A stretch of DNA of 64,000 bases from Parus major (Eukaryota; Chordata; Aves; Passeriformes; Paridae), in the NCBI RefSeq assembly GCF_001522545.3, contig NC_031768.1:91188230-91252229 (forward strand), in the 5' to 3' direction. Shown piece by piece: positions 11,720 through 24,699 of the stretch; position 1 is the first letter of the stretch; every line of letters starts with the position of its first letter. The translations under genes were made by a program, and so were the position numbers. Under the pieces are notes generated by a model. The model had not been told where the DNA came from and searched no databases. It worked only from the letters and a program-made list of their open reading frames with translations.

Positions 11720-14700
11720 ACTGGTTTCTATAAGGGACTTATCACAGTCCTCCTCAGGAAGACTGGCCTCAGTCTCCCTCATTTCTAAATTATAACCTCA
11801 GTCTACCGAAATTCTCCTTTTCCCTGCTGCACCACCCTCTCACAGACAGCGTCCTGGGAAGAGGGTCACAGCATCAGCAGACACTGTCAGAATGAGGTGA
11901 GGGAGCCTGGGATTCTGATGCCAGTCTGTCAGAGGAGGAAGAGAAATTCCCATGACCAAGTACCTAAAATAGAAGCAGCCAAAATAGGCCAGGAGACTGC
12001 ACTGCTCAGTCCTGGGAATCCTCTGTTCTGCACCTTTCTCACTACCTTTCACTCCTCTGCAAAAACACAGCTTATAAGGCAGGGACAGCAGCAGCAAGAA
12101 TAAATGCTTTGGCTTTCTGTCTGAATTTACTGCAAAATACCAGCGCATGCTGCACACACACAGTCAACACACACAGTAAGTTGTGTTCCCATCTGCTGCA
12201 AATGACTGGAAAAAAAAAAGAAAATTACAGATGAACTGTACCTGTCTATGTGTGTTTGAATTTGGTCTGAAGAGAGACAGCTGGAGAGAAGCACGTCCTA
12301 TGCAAAGCTGATACAGTTGCTTATCACTAAACTGCCTAACATTTTTCATTACCCAAAGTAATTTTACATTGCTTATCAGTTTGCCAAACTGCATCTGTTT
12401 GGTTTGAAGTGGTTTGTGCTGAGTATTAGCCAAGGGCTGAATATTTGCAAAAATTTCAGCTAAAAAGTCCAGAGATTAGGAAAACATATGTTGTCTTGCT
12501 CATTAAAAATAAAAAGTTCACATTTCTGTTTTGAATGAAAATTCAGCCTTTATGTGGTTTGGAGAAGATGTTGGAATCTGGCAGGTAAAGTAACCTCGTT
12601 GTCAGGGATTTACCTTTTGCCACCTCAGTTCATATCTACCTTGATGTAGCCAAATTACAAGCTTCTGAAAAATCTCAGTGCATACATACTCAGCAGAGAC
12701 TTGTTAGAGTTTGGCCACTAAATCTTCCATCTGTGTCAGTCGTGCTCCATCCAGTTTCACCAACTGCTGAATTATTTGTAATTCTCATAACATTTGGTGT
12801 TTTACTTAACTTCACCGTTTTTGGAGAAAAGATAATGTTTTGTTCCTTTTGTAAATGAAATAATTCTGTGGTCCTCAAAGCTGCCCAGGCAAGCAGGGAA
12901 GTTCATTCTCTCAAAAAGCACATCTCACTCCCCACTCAGCATTTACTTCTCATCTCATAACACCTCTTGTGTTTTTAAGGCTAAATGTGTGCTGTTGGCA
13001 GTGTTGATGGAAAATAAGACACAAGAATGAGCTGACCTGTTAATTCAAGTCTTGGAAGTTTTGACTAGAGCATACTTACTTGCCATATAAGGTGTTTTGA
13101 GTAATGTGTTTTTTACAGTTTACTTCTATTTTAATATTCATGCCTATATGGAGGGGCTGGTCAACGGGCAGGGTGTGAAATTTTCTAGTCAGTGAGACGG
13201 ACTCTGGAAAAGCCATGTCATTTGCTCTGTGGTACGTAGACAGATTTTCAAATTGATGTATTAGAGTGTGTAAGATGTAACTTAAGATAGTTGTGAGTGG
13301 GAAGTAACCCAGATAAGCCTCTTGCCATTTTTTTTCAGGGGGTATAAATACTTAAAAAACTTTTAATTGCTTGTTTAACGAACAGAGAGGAAAGACAAGT
13401 GGGTTTTGAAAATCATATCTCTAGGATGGCCTCCGTGAGGTCTAGCACAAGGTTGGAAACAGATGGTCACACATCAGAAATGGAGAAAATTGTTAGACTT
13501 AATTTGGGGAGCTGGAGAGCAGAATGTGGCAGAGTTAGCTCATCGATTTGTTAGCCAGACAGCACTGGGCCACAAAATCTTCCTGATTCCTGAGCAAATT
13601 TCCTGGGTTATGAGACAAGGGATGAGCAATAAGCATAGGCATACCTCTTACACTGAATTGGTGTTGCCCTTCTTGTGCCTCGTGTAATGTCTGTTATTAC
13701 CTGAGACTTGGCCTTGCCATTCCTGAGGACACACCATCCCTGCCTCTCACTCCTAGAGACCAAGGGGGCAATTTTAAGGCAGAACACTGCCTGCAGAGCC
13801 AGCAGCAAGGTTCACCTCTTCTGCACGTGGTTACATGGCACTTTTGGTACTCCTGCTCACTGCTCAGCCAGCAACACCTGATTCCTTCCCCCCACCCCTA
13901 TTCAAAATGCTTATTTCTGGCCTCCTGCACTAACAAATGCCTAATGCAGCTTAGAATATCTGCCTGTGGACTGGATTTAGGGCCCATGATAAGCCCTCAC
14001 TGCTGTGTCACTAATACTGGGGTTAATGTTTGACTTGGCAGTTAGGGGCTTTATTTAAAGCTGTGGTTTATTTCTGGTTCAACCCAAATTTTGCTTCCTC
14101 TTGGAACCTCAGCCAAAATACTGAAGAATTTGCTGTTACCTGTGCCATGGAGCCTGCAGTGATTTACATGCATTGAATTTGCCCTTTTAGAGAGGTTGCA
14201 CAGATGTGTGGGGGCCTCTCATGAAGAGTTACTTCTGAAAACCTGCTTTAGGAAGAGTGTAGGTGAGCTGGTCTGGCAGAAGTAGTTGTTTACTACCTTG
14301 CTCGTAAAATTCATGAGAAAGAAAAAAGAGAGTTGCTTTTCTTCAGCTCAGCTTCAAAAAACATGACCTCATGAGTGAAACAGGGCAGTCTAACACTTGG
14401 AAACTTGTTTACATCATTAGCTTTCCGGAAGATTTTTTCAGGGATGTTGGGTGAGTCACAGCTGTCAGAGGTCACCTCTAATCTTAGCTTCCATACCTCT
14501 ATGCCTGTTTCTCCTCTCCCAAAGAGTGAAAAGTACCTTGAGACTTCAAGGCATGTGTTACAAAGGAAGTCAGTTATGGTTATGAAATCGGACCTCTGTG
14601 CCCCTTTCATATTTTGAAGGGGTTTGGGAGATAGTGGATGTGTTTGGGTTCCTACATGGGGGGGAAGCTGAGAGGGTGTAGCCCCACCAAGGCTGGAGTA

Positions 14701-17700
14701 GCAGGCTTGGCTGAGGTTGTCATTGGGTCATTGTTATGCAGAGGGCAAAAGTGGGAAGTCAAGCTCTAAATCTGGAAAATGACCCATCCTCCTGACATCG
14801 CTGCAGAAATTAATTTAAAAACTTTACAAAGTATCTTTGTCCTCTGTGTGAGTCTCCAGGGTCATCTTGGTCACTGTGTTCCTCGACAGTTTTTAAAGGG
14901 ATGATATCAAACATGACTATTTTGGAGGGAGAGACAGTTTTACGTTGGCTTGTAAACCCATTTCTGGTTGTTCTGATTAGAAAAGAAAACCAACTCTGAT
15001 TTCTTGTAGGGGTCCAGTGTTCACCATTCATCATTCTAGAGGCATTTGGGACAGATCAGTGTTAGGGAGGCTGGAGCCATTTTGGTCTTTGACTTAAACA
15101 TTATGACAGTGGTTCATTCATTGCTGGAAGCATGTCCTCCATAAAAGAGTTGTGCTGTTCATGGCCCTAGGCTGGTATTCCAGCCAAAGCCTGCTCTCTC
15201 ATTACCTCTTTGGGTAGCCTGTGGAGGAAGCCTGGCACAGTCCTGTTCTGTTGCTGTTGTCAGTGTAATGTTGCCAAGTTAATCTAGTCTCACAGTGATT
15301 CAGAACTGTCTCTTGATGAGACTCTTGTTCTTAAATGAACAATTACATGTGCAGACTCCTGTGTTGCTGGTTCAGCCACAACACCACTGAGACTGATACC
15401 TCAGCTGATTTCCATGAGACTCAAAGTGTGGTGGCTGTCACAGTTGGAAAAGCCTTCACACACCGTGGCCATATGAAAGTGAATTCAGGTTCCTTTAAGA
15501 AATGCTGATGGATTGAGGTAAGCATCTTTTGTAATTAGTACAAAATTTGACTACACATCATCAAACCTATCTTTTTCACTTTTTGTTCCCAACTATGGGA
15601 TATTAAGAAAACACAGTTAATATTCAGTTATGCAATGATCATTAAGATTATGGAGAGCTGCTGGAGAGAAATGAGTTCTGAATACTTATGTTCCCTTGTT
15701 TAAATTTGATAGCTCGGAGTTGGGAGGAGAGGGAGTAGAAAAGCTTTGTTTTTCTTGTCAGCATATGTCTTTTTTAGTTCCACAGAACCAGAGACAAAGC
15801 AAAGACTTCTTTTAAGCAGCACAGGATCTTAGAGAACCTTAGAAATCTCAGAAAAGCTGAACAATTTCCTCATTATTGGATTATAAACCCCACAATTGTT
15901 ATACCTGTGGCCTTCTAAGAATTTCATACAGGGAACTTCTCCAATGTCTGTCAGCTGAGTGTAGCATGCCTATAATAGAATACATGTAACTTTAAAAGCA
16001 ATGAAATTGAAAGTTAGAGTAGCCATAACACTCTATTCACCATTATTTGTAATCCCTAGAAATCTTCCAAGCATCCTAAATGTGCTTTTAACTCCTCCTG
16101 GGATAGACAGCCCCACAACATTCTATTTCCCACAAGGAATAGAAATATGGCACAGTCATCTAGAACTGCTCATTTCAGGGAGTAGGGCAGCATGGTAACA
16201 AGGGAAAGGGGGTGATGGTAAGTCTGTCATGATTTTTTGAAAAGAGGGTGCATTTTATTTCTCATATTTTGGACTTGGGAGGCTACAAACAGCCGTGATA
16301 TGCAGGATGTGTGTGACTGAACTGAACATCCTGAGATGCAGTGGTTACAAATGATGGGATGGCTCTGAATAATCAAATTGTAATAGATGCTGTTTACAGC
16401 TAAGGTGCTGCATCTCACTCAAACCTTTAGTGCAAGGGAATAAAGTTATCTTCCCTAAGCTGCCTTTTGCAAACAAATCCGTATTATATGACCATAGGCC
16501 TGAAAAGGTAAGTAGCACTGAGCCAAGGCTTCCGTTTTTGGAAACAGAAGATTAGGAGACAGCCTTTTGGTTCCTAAATATACTTATTTTCTCCACTGAA
16601 AGAAATACTTACCTCAGAAGATCTCTACACCTAAAACTGATAGAGATTTTCATTTAAAAAGCAGAAGTTTTAATAGCTTTTCAATGATACGTGCTCTTAG
16701 TGAGATGTTGACAAAAAAAATTCCATTTTAATAATAAGACTTTATTAAGACTTTTGAAGATTTTATGTGCTAAAGAAAACACATCTTAACAAAATAACAG
16801 ATTAGTAAAAAACACATTTTTTGTTTATGATTGCTCCATTATTTTCCTGTGCTCTGCATTTAATTCATTCAGATACCGCTCTTTAATAACATTCAAATAA
16901 GAGAGATTAAAGTAATGCTTTATTGATAATTTCCTGGTTAGTTGCAGGAGAACTTTCTAAAAACTTCTTCCTGATGCCTTTGAAACTGTTTGCATGATAG
17001 GAAGTATAGATGCTATTAGGGACTAGTGATGTATCATGGGATGCAAACTATATATTTGATATAGTTTAAATTGGTACAAAATTCACTCAAAGAAGAGAGA
17101 AAATTGCTTCTGTGCTGAGTGCCTTGAGCAGCAAGTTGCAGCTGAGTGTGCTGGCCTGCTGTGCCATGGAGGAGTCAGGTCAAGGTAATTAAAAACCAGA
17201 GTTAAGACTGTAATTGAATTCTGTCCAGGAAAGTACCTCTTATTTTGGATTTTGGAGCTTTTGTTACTGCTGCAGTATTGAGATGCTGCTGTTACTTTTG
17301 TTTCTCAGGAAGGATTTAAGGGATCAGTTGGTACAAGTCTGGCTATTTTTCCAAATGCCAAAGCTTCCTATTGAGCAGGACGAAAGGGTTCCTCTGACTA
17401 TACTGCAAACAAATGTGCTTGGGAGCCTGATGTGTAAGGGGCTAAGGCCAAGAGGCAAGTCCTGGTGGTATTTGAGTTAGTGGGATTTTTGCCAGTGGCT
17501 TCCTCAGACTCTGCCCTGACTTAATGTAGCTTGGTATTGCCTTGCATCATTCCCAGGTTTTCTTCTCTTTAGCCTCTTTCGGTGCTAAGTCTAATTACAC
17601 TGCAGGACTGGCCAACAAGGAGGCATTGCACCAGTTGGGCAGCCATCCCTGCCTGACCCTCTCAATGAACTGCAGCTAAATGAAGACCCTTGGGGAAATC

Positions 17701-19190
17701 TGCTGGAGGCAGCAACAGCTGTAAATGGGGATGACTTTGAGTGGTACCATGTTTTTTAATGGGACTCCCTTTGCCTTGGCATGTACTGTTTGCCCCCAAG
17801 GCCAAGCTACTCCCTCAGGGAGTAAAACTAAATCCTTTCCCTTCCCTCAGAGATAGTTTTCTGCAGGGAAATATAAAGCTAATAGGACTTGTTTCCTTTG
17901 ACCATCTGCAGAATGGCATTCCAGGTGGCAGTGAGAGGTTGTGCAGCAAGGGAGGGCAGTTGTCTGCTCACAGACAGCAAAGAGCCTTCACAGAGGAAGG
18001 AAACAGAATAGAAAGAACAAACCAGTCATTGAGAGGAGGAAGGCAAAAGCATTCATACAGTGCCAGGAAGTTTTTCACCAACATTACCAAAGCCCATAAA
18101 TACACAGGCAATTAAGACAGAAAGAAAAACAGAAGGTTCTTCTCTCTCCATTACAGCACATCCACTGCCTGATGCACTTTAATTGCCAGAGATTTAAAAA
18201 AGAGCTGTTCATGAACAACGATCTGCTCATATCCTTTCTAGTAGGAGAAAATGTGATAGATGGGAGCAGCCAAAGGATCATCTAAGATCTACCTCTCATC
18301 CTGCTTTCACCTTCCTCAGCTGCTGGCCTCCGGCTTAATGTTTGGCATTAAAATCAGCTCAGTGAAGTCAGTGCGGCGGTCACCCTTTGTGTTGTGTTAC
18401 AGGCACAGGCAAACAGAACAACAATACCACGGCTCCATGGGGACAGAACTGCACACGGATCATTTGTGCACATGGGTAGTTCTGCACTCATCCAGGCATT
18501 AAGGCCCTAGATAGTATATGCAAGCCCCGAAAGGCTGCTGTATAGGCAGAAGTGTTTGTGAGTGCAGATGAAAACATCTGTTCCAGTAAGAGTGCTCAGT
18601 CTGGTTGAAATTTTCTTACTGGAATGGCTTTTTTCTCTGTTGTCCTGGCCGTGCACATCTTTTAGGACATGCTGCTGCACCAGAAACTGAGGGAACACAC
18701 ACAGACACACTTATTCCAAACGGTGGGGGAGTTGTGCACAGCTCTAGTTCAACTCTTGCTTTTGTTGTGATGGCAAGTTTAACCAGTGTTGACTGAAATG
18801 AATAAACACAGCTCATCTTGAGGCTGTATTAGAGACAGGTAGGGTTTGCCCAGGGAAGGGACTGGTAATGGGTCTAAAGCCTTGAGTCACTTCTTAAGCT
18901 CGCTGACTGTAATTTGAGTTGGTGGCAGTGCCAAGTCCAAATGTAGTGACAATCGACTAAACAATGCAGTGCAGGAATAGCTCAGGAAGATAAAGAGCTG
19001 CTTCCAAAATAGTTAATTGAGAGAAAACACATCTACCTCTGTTGAGATGCCAGATGAGCATTCAGAGGCAGTACAAAAGATGAAGACCTAATGATTAATT
19101 GGGAAACAGGACAACTAGGCACAAAGGAAGGTGTTTGTGTCACTGCAAATCTGTGACTAGTCTACAGCTTACAAACCAAATATCATTGGT
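11720..19190. other. Unique non-coding DNA, no gene recognised
   Basis: No exon, RNA gene or named repeat was recognised in this 7.5-kb stretch. It contains short A or T runs and AT-rich parts (about 16560-16950). Reading frames reach 124 codons (17741-18115, plus) but lack domains, and other frames overlap them. Old repeats too decayed to recognise by eye may be present. Confidence 0.6.
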
Positions 19191-19199
19191 GCCTATCTA

Positions 19200-19745
19200 A
19201 AAGAGATGAGGAGAAGTGTCCAAGGCAAGAGGCACTGGCACCTATAGTCATGGACAGACTTCCTTGGGAAACGATAGTGAGTTGCCTTTGGCTCTTGAGA
19301 GAAGGCCTAGTCTGCAAAATCACCACTGGAATGGAGAAAGTGTTCACAGAGCAGCTGCTACCTGCTGCTTACAGTGTAAGACCAGGTCATCAAAGGATAT
19401 TCTCAGGCAATAGGTTTAAAAATAAGGAGATACGCAGTGTGTAGTTATTGCAGGGAATTTATTGCCACAGAACAGTGAGGTGATTAGAAATAAAAACATT
19501 TTCAGGGAGTAATTTGACTGAATCACAGAAGGACAAACCCTGAGGCTGTACAGAGAAGGATGCAGGTGCAGTGCCTGTCAGAGGAGCTCCCAGAGCCACA
19601 AATCACCGCAGGCTGGGAGAGCAGGTTGGGCAAGGACCCTTGGGTACAGGCTTCTTACTCTTTCCTCCATGTCATCCATGGCATCCTGGAGGCAGGATGC
19701 CAAAACAGATGGCTCCTGAATCGATACAGACATTCTTAAGGCCAG
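19200..19745 (+). mobile_element. Ancient CR1 LINE fragment, 3' end (first of two)
   Basis: Several spaced matches to the long 3' untranslated region of old reptile-type CR1 elements lie in the right order. They are AGACCAGGTCATCAAAGG then AATAGGTTTAAAAATAAGGA (about 19380-19430), GGAATTTATTGCCACAG (19455-19471), and a tail with GCTTCTTACTCTTTCCTCC and GGAGGCAGGATGCC (about 19648-19701). The family normally encodes a reverse transcriptase upstream, and none of that is preserved here. Divergence is high, implying an insertion older than the bird radiation. The 5' limit is approximate. Confidence 0.65.
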
Positions 19746-19759
19746 TTAGAAAATGTAGG

Positions 19760-21170
19760 TAATATGTCTACAAAAGTTTCAGACATGACCTAGGCGCATT
19801 TCACACAGCCTGACATTTGTTTTGAAGTGCCAGAAGTCTGGAAAAAATGATTGTGTTTAAATACGATTCAAAATTTAAAGGTATGTATGGGAAGAACCTA
19901 AGATAATTATAGTCCTGTCATTCTGGTACTGTTTTGAGGTGAAATAATAGAAAAACTGATATGGGATTAGATTAATAAAATATTAAAGAACAGAAATATA
20001 ATTAATGCCAATCAAAATTGATTTATGGGAAATAAATCCTGTCAAACAAATCTGATATCTTTTTGATGAGATTATAAAATTTGTTGCTAAAGGTAGTAGT
20101 GGAGATGTGGTTAGACTTTTTAAAGGATTTGTTGTTATATCTCATAGGATCTTGATCAAGAATAATACAAAATAAGTATCTGCGTATTAGATTAAGAACT
20201 GGTTAAATGGCGCTCTGAAAATACAGAGGCAAACAGCGAATTATCACCACAAACATGTAATATCAGAATGCTGTGCACACTGCTTCTTGTGTCTTGTCAT
20301 ATTTATTATTTTTATCAATACTGGGGAATAAGATGTAAAACCACCTGAAGGAAAGTTTATTGGTGACACAAATGATAAAATTCTGCAGACAAAGCGTGAA
20401 AAAGGACAAGGTCACAGATGCAAGGCAATTGCAGATTCCTTATTAAACTTGGCTTAGGAAAGCTGTGTGTGTTTTAGTATGGTCAGTTATGAAGCACTAT
20501 ATGAGGACATGCAAAAATATATTAGTAGTTATCCATATTTTTAACCTAAAGTATCATCTTCTGAGAAACAGCAGTTTTGAAAAAAGCATGCTAGTAGTTG
20601 GCTGCAAGTAAAGCCTTGTTCAAAATTATGCTGGAAGACATAATTTGGAGGCTTTGAAGAGTTAATTGGGGCATCTCAGGTGTGACCTAGGAAGTAATAT
20701 TTGATGTCTGAACTTGAGAGGTGCTCAGCTCCTGTGAATGGTGTCCTCAGTTAAAGAAAGTTATTGTGAAGCTGAAGAGTCTCAGAAACCAGACATGCAA
20801 GTGATGGGAATGCAAGGGGCCATGCTCCACAGGCTGAGGTTCCCAGAGAAGAGCCTCTTTAGTTTATCAGTGGGAAGCCTGAGGGGTTACAGTTTGTAAA
20901 TACCTACTTAGAGAACCAAACTTTAATAAGAGGGCACTTCAAGCTAGCAAACAACATAAAAAAAAGACCTAGTGGTTGGAACCTGAAGCCAGGCAATTTC
21001 ACACTAGAAATGAGGCACAAGTTTTTTCAACAGTGAAAGTAATTAAACATTGGAACAATTTACCATGGGAATGTGGTGGATTCCCTATCACTGGCAATTT
21101 TAAAATCAATACTAGCTGTTTCTTCAGAACATATGTTCTATCCAAGCATGAATTAATTTAGGGTAGTCCT
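19760..21170 (+). mobile_element. Ancient CR1 LINE with decayed reverse transcriptase (second of two)
   Basis: The first half follows the reverse-transcriptase gene of turtle/crocodile-type CR1. Colinear matches include AACCTAAGATAATTATAGTC, AATATAATTAATGCCAATCA, AATCCTGTCAAACAAA and TGATATCTTTTTGATGAGAT (19895-20085). The catalytic FADD region at about 20354-20377 now reads F-I-G-D-T-N, so one of the two key aspartates is gone, and stops and shifts break every frame. The end (20960-21150) matches the family's 3' region (AAACATTGGAACAATTTACC, TGTGGTGGATTCCCTATCAC). It is a dead copy. Identification rests on recalled family sequence and is strong because matches run in order over more than 1 kb. 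Confidence 0.88.
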
Positions 21171-21179
21171 ATAAGCTGC

Positions 21180-22300
21180 GTTATTCAAGAGGTTGGCAAA
21201 GAAGTTCACTTTTCCTTCTGGCATTATAATCTCTATTTTCCCAACTGTTAAGTAGTGTCTTACTCCCCCTCTCTCCACCCTTTTTTTTTCATTTAGATCT
21301 TTTAACTTTTCTATATAAATGACCAAAAGTATTTCTCATCCTGCTTCTGTTTTAAACAGAAGAATAGGATTTATTTCCCCCTAGGAAAAGGTTAACATTT
21401 TCCACCTCCAAGTTTTGCATATGAGTTTATACTCATTGATCTTGGGTTTGGTCACAGTTTACTGTGTATTTTCACATCAGAGTGATAACTGCAGTTCTCC
21501 AAAAGGGGTCTGTATGCCTTCAGTGGTGCTTCTGAATTGAACAGTCCAGGGAAGGTTTGCATGCCTTGCAGCCAGCTGGCACAGCAGCACTTACTTCCAC
21601 AGAGGTAAATTCTCTTACCATTCAAAGCATTGAGGCCACATACGAGCAGCCTGTGGGGAAGAGTAATTTTAAAAATTTCATCTTTCAGCTTGCTTTGAAA
21701 TGAAAATTATTAATTTGCAGAACTTCCTTTAAAGAAGGTGGGTTTTTTTGGGAGTGGAGAACGTACTAGATCTCATATCCATGCTTTTAAGAATGTCTCC
21801 GGCCTCTCGAAAGAGGTTTGTTCTACTTGCCTACAATCAAGATTGGAGGTCAGCTTCAGAGTGTAAACCACTAAATGCACTAAATCTATATGTTATCCAA
21901 GTATCTGTGCTCTCATAACCTACTTTTCTGCCTATGTGTTCAGTTGAGTCAGCTGCCAAGATAGATTAGACATCTGCATCTGGTTGGCAAAACTGTTCTC
22001 CAGACTGCTGAATCAGGGCAGTGATTCAGTTGCCTAAATGTAGGTTTTTGGAGCCATTTTAGCAGCCTCCGGTTGTGAAGAGCTTCACAGATGACATGGA
22101 TAACAAGGTCATGGGATTTTTTCAATACCTGTCCTCCTTTCTCTTCAGGTGATTCCCTCCTTTATTAAGTGTAAAAAGAAATGTAAAAGCATGTTCCACA
22201 AAATTTAATTAGCTGTGGTACTTTAAGCTCTTTCAGCTCTCTTTCATCTGCCCTGACAGAATGTGAGGCACCTCTTGGTGAAACGAGAAAAGTTTCTTAC
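21180..22300. other. Unique non-coding DNA, no gene recognised
   Basis: No feature was recognised. The stretch is AT-rich with short T runs (near 21280) and ordinary composition. Confidence 0.6.
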
Positions 22301-22301
22301 G

Positions 22302-22661
22302 CTACTGTCTTCTATTTTCACTGCTGTATTTTGTCAGTACTGTATACTTACGGACAGTCACAAAAATATTCTGAGCTGCTGCTAAGCTCACAAACACCAC
22401 TGCTAAACTCAGAATCTGGAGGAAGGAAACACCTGTGTGCCGGTCCAGATCTCTCCTGGGGTAGGTCATAACTTCCCTGAAGGGAGACCCCCAGAGAGGA
22501 TAAATCCCAAAGTTGCATATTTGAACAAGAACAAAGAAAGAAAATTCCAGCCTGAATTTCATGCTGTTGAATATGAATTCACCCATCAACAAATCTAAGA
22601 CATTAGTTTGTTTGTACCAGTTGTTCCTACACCACTGTAGCAAGACCCTCAAGTACCACAC
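22302..22661 (-). other. Open frame with two hydrophobic segments and a splice-donor-like end
   Basis: A 119-codon minus-strand frame contains two hydrophobic stretches, around residues 38-56 and 83-104, that could be membrane segments. A consensus donor (GTAAGT, the reverse complement of 22346-22351) would end an exon after base 22352 within the frame. A possible acceptor (TGTCTTAG) lies near 22589 but has a poor pyrimidine tract. I recognise no protein family. Frames this long and GTAAGT sites are both expected by chance in 64 kb, so this is a weak candidate exon, not a gene call. Confidence 0.12.
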
Positions 22662-22699
22662 ACAGTTTTCAGGGAAATCTTAGTTTGAAGAAACATCTA

Positions 22700-24420
22700 G
22701 TTTCCAAGGAAGACAACCAGCCCCAGCAGGAATTCTGAACTCAGGAGAGGACAAATGCCAGCACTTTTGTACCTACATATGTAATAACAACTAAATGTGC
22801 TTTGGCCTGTAACCTGGTACTGAGGCCAACTGTGATGGAATAGCCCATGCTGAGTCTGTTAAAATCTCGTACTCTCCCGAGCAGATTGACTGTGTCTGAC
22901 TTGCCTGTTGAGAATGGGTCTGTTGGGTGTCCTAACCCATAGATGTAACAGGGAACTGTTTGGCATCGTGTTGGTTGACACAGGCCAAAACTGTGTCAGG
23001 AGCCCCTCTGCCAGTTCAGCAACGCTGGTGGCTCCATCATTGAGGAATGTTTCCAGGTGCTCTTTGATTTCCTAGCAGGGCCAGCTCAGAACTTTGTTAT
23101 CGCTGTTGATCTTGCATGAAAAGGGAATCTCAGTGAGGAGCAGCTACAGAAAATAAATAGATGGGAAGGTATAGAAATAGGTCATGTTTTTGTAAGGATT
23201 CAATTTCGGGTCCTCTGGCACTATGTGGTGGTGCTTGTATTCTCTCGGTTGGTTGAACTGGCATCAGGACTGACTGCTGTTTTCTGTAGATCTATTGGCA
23301 AGGGAGATCAGGCCAGTTCTGTTCTGCAGCTGTTGTTGCTGAAGCTTATTGCATGTCAGCCATTTGTTTGCAAAACTTGAGATGAGGGGGTTTCCACGTT
23401 GGAGCTGTAATATAATTACTCCATTCAGCTGTCAAAGTTGGGCCCTAGCCTTTGCTTTCCGATAGTTGGCCAAGAAGGATTATGCTAGCAAGTATTTGGG
23501 GAGGATTTTCTTTTTGCAGGGTTGTGTTTACCTAGTGGATTCTTCATGTCATGCTTTCATTTTTAAATTGAAACTTAGTCATTCATTAATTATGAGGCCT
23601 CCCTATATATAATTTAAAGGATGTTCAGTGTCTCTTCTCTATAACAGAATTTGACTCTGTTTTGATGGTTTGGGTTTATTTTTTCCAAGTTTGATCATCA
23701 GTTTCTACTGATGAACAATGAAAACCATCCAATCATGATAGGAACATCAGCATGCAGTGCCAGCACCTTTTTCTGAGATGATTTTTTGAAACTTGAAGTT
23801 TGAAGTCCAAGAAGTCCAGTAGGTCACAGGTATCCATGTTGCTGCGTGTTCCACTGACTCTACTGGAGTGTTTTACTCCGCATGCTTGTTTGCATAGATC
23901 TTACTTTAAGCCTTCATGTTTGAATTGTTGTATGAATTTAATGAGAGACTCTGTTTTTCGATCTATTTAACTCTGAGTGCCAACCTGAGTCAAAAGCCTT
24001 TATTTAAGCTTATGCCTCAGAAAAATACCTTTGCAGCTTTTGTCTGATACAGGCTTGCTAATGAGCATCTGCACGGTAATGTGGTTAGCACTTAGTTTCC
24101 TAGGGAAGAATCCCATTTGAATTCTCTGGATTATGTTATTGTTGGCTAGATATGGTAATGTGTCTTTCTTCAGGATGCTGCTGACTAGATGGCTTATAAA
24201 ACACCTCTGTGGCACACAGGGCTAAGTGCCTTTTGGCTTGTGAGCATTTTGGGGCAGTTAGTTCATCTGATGTGTGTGCTCCTGGAGGTGGTCACTGCGC
24301 CCCTCTCTCTGTGTTTCTCTTAGAATAGGCTTCAGATAAACACGTGAGAAAGGGAAGACTGTGTGATGTGGAAAGCCATAAGGGCTGAGGTGAGCCAGAG
24401 CCACAGCAAGCACACGGAAA
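22700..24420. other. Unique non-coding DNA, no gene recognised
   Basis: No exon or known repeat was recognised. Between about 22830 and 23330 the composition is slightly more GC-rich with a few CpGs. This may be an unrecognised old repeat, but no signature could be matched. Confidence 0.55.
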
Positions 24421-24429
24421 GGGGGAGTG

Positions 24430-24690
24430 ATGTATTTAAACATTTAGCCACAGTTGCAGGGAGGAAATCGCAGACAGGCTAGAGCGGAACGCTTGTTAAT
24501 TGCTGATTTTCTGGGCATTCTAGCATGCAGGAACCCGCTCCTGTCTTGTTACTTGTTGAAGAGGAAAAGGGGTTGAAAAAGAAAAGCCATTTATTTTTCT
24601 CTGTGTGTTTTTAATTGTCCCTCCTGAGACAGGCTTTCGCATGGTCGTGTGTTCAATCTGTCGCTTGCAGTTTGTTTTCTGACAGCTGAG
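24430..24690. promoter_or_regulatory. Candidate conserved non-coding element
   Basis: The block combines AT-rich motifs (ATGTATTTAAACATTTAG, GTTAATTGCTGATTTT, TTTTTAATTGTCC) with several isolated CpGs (AATCGCAG, AGCGGAACGC, TTTCGCATGGTCGTG, GTCGCTTG). Retained CpGs in AT-rich unique DNA suggest constraint. No repeat family or coding pattern fits. Assignment is by texture only. Confidence 0.22.
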
Positions 24691-24699
24691 GCTCTTAGC

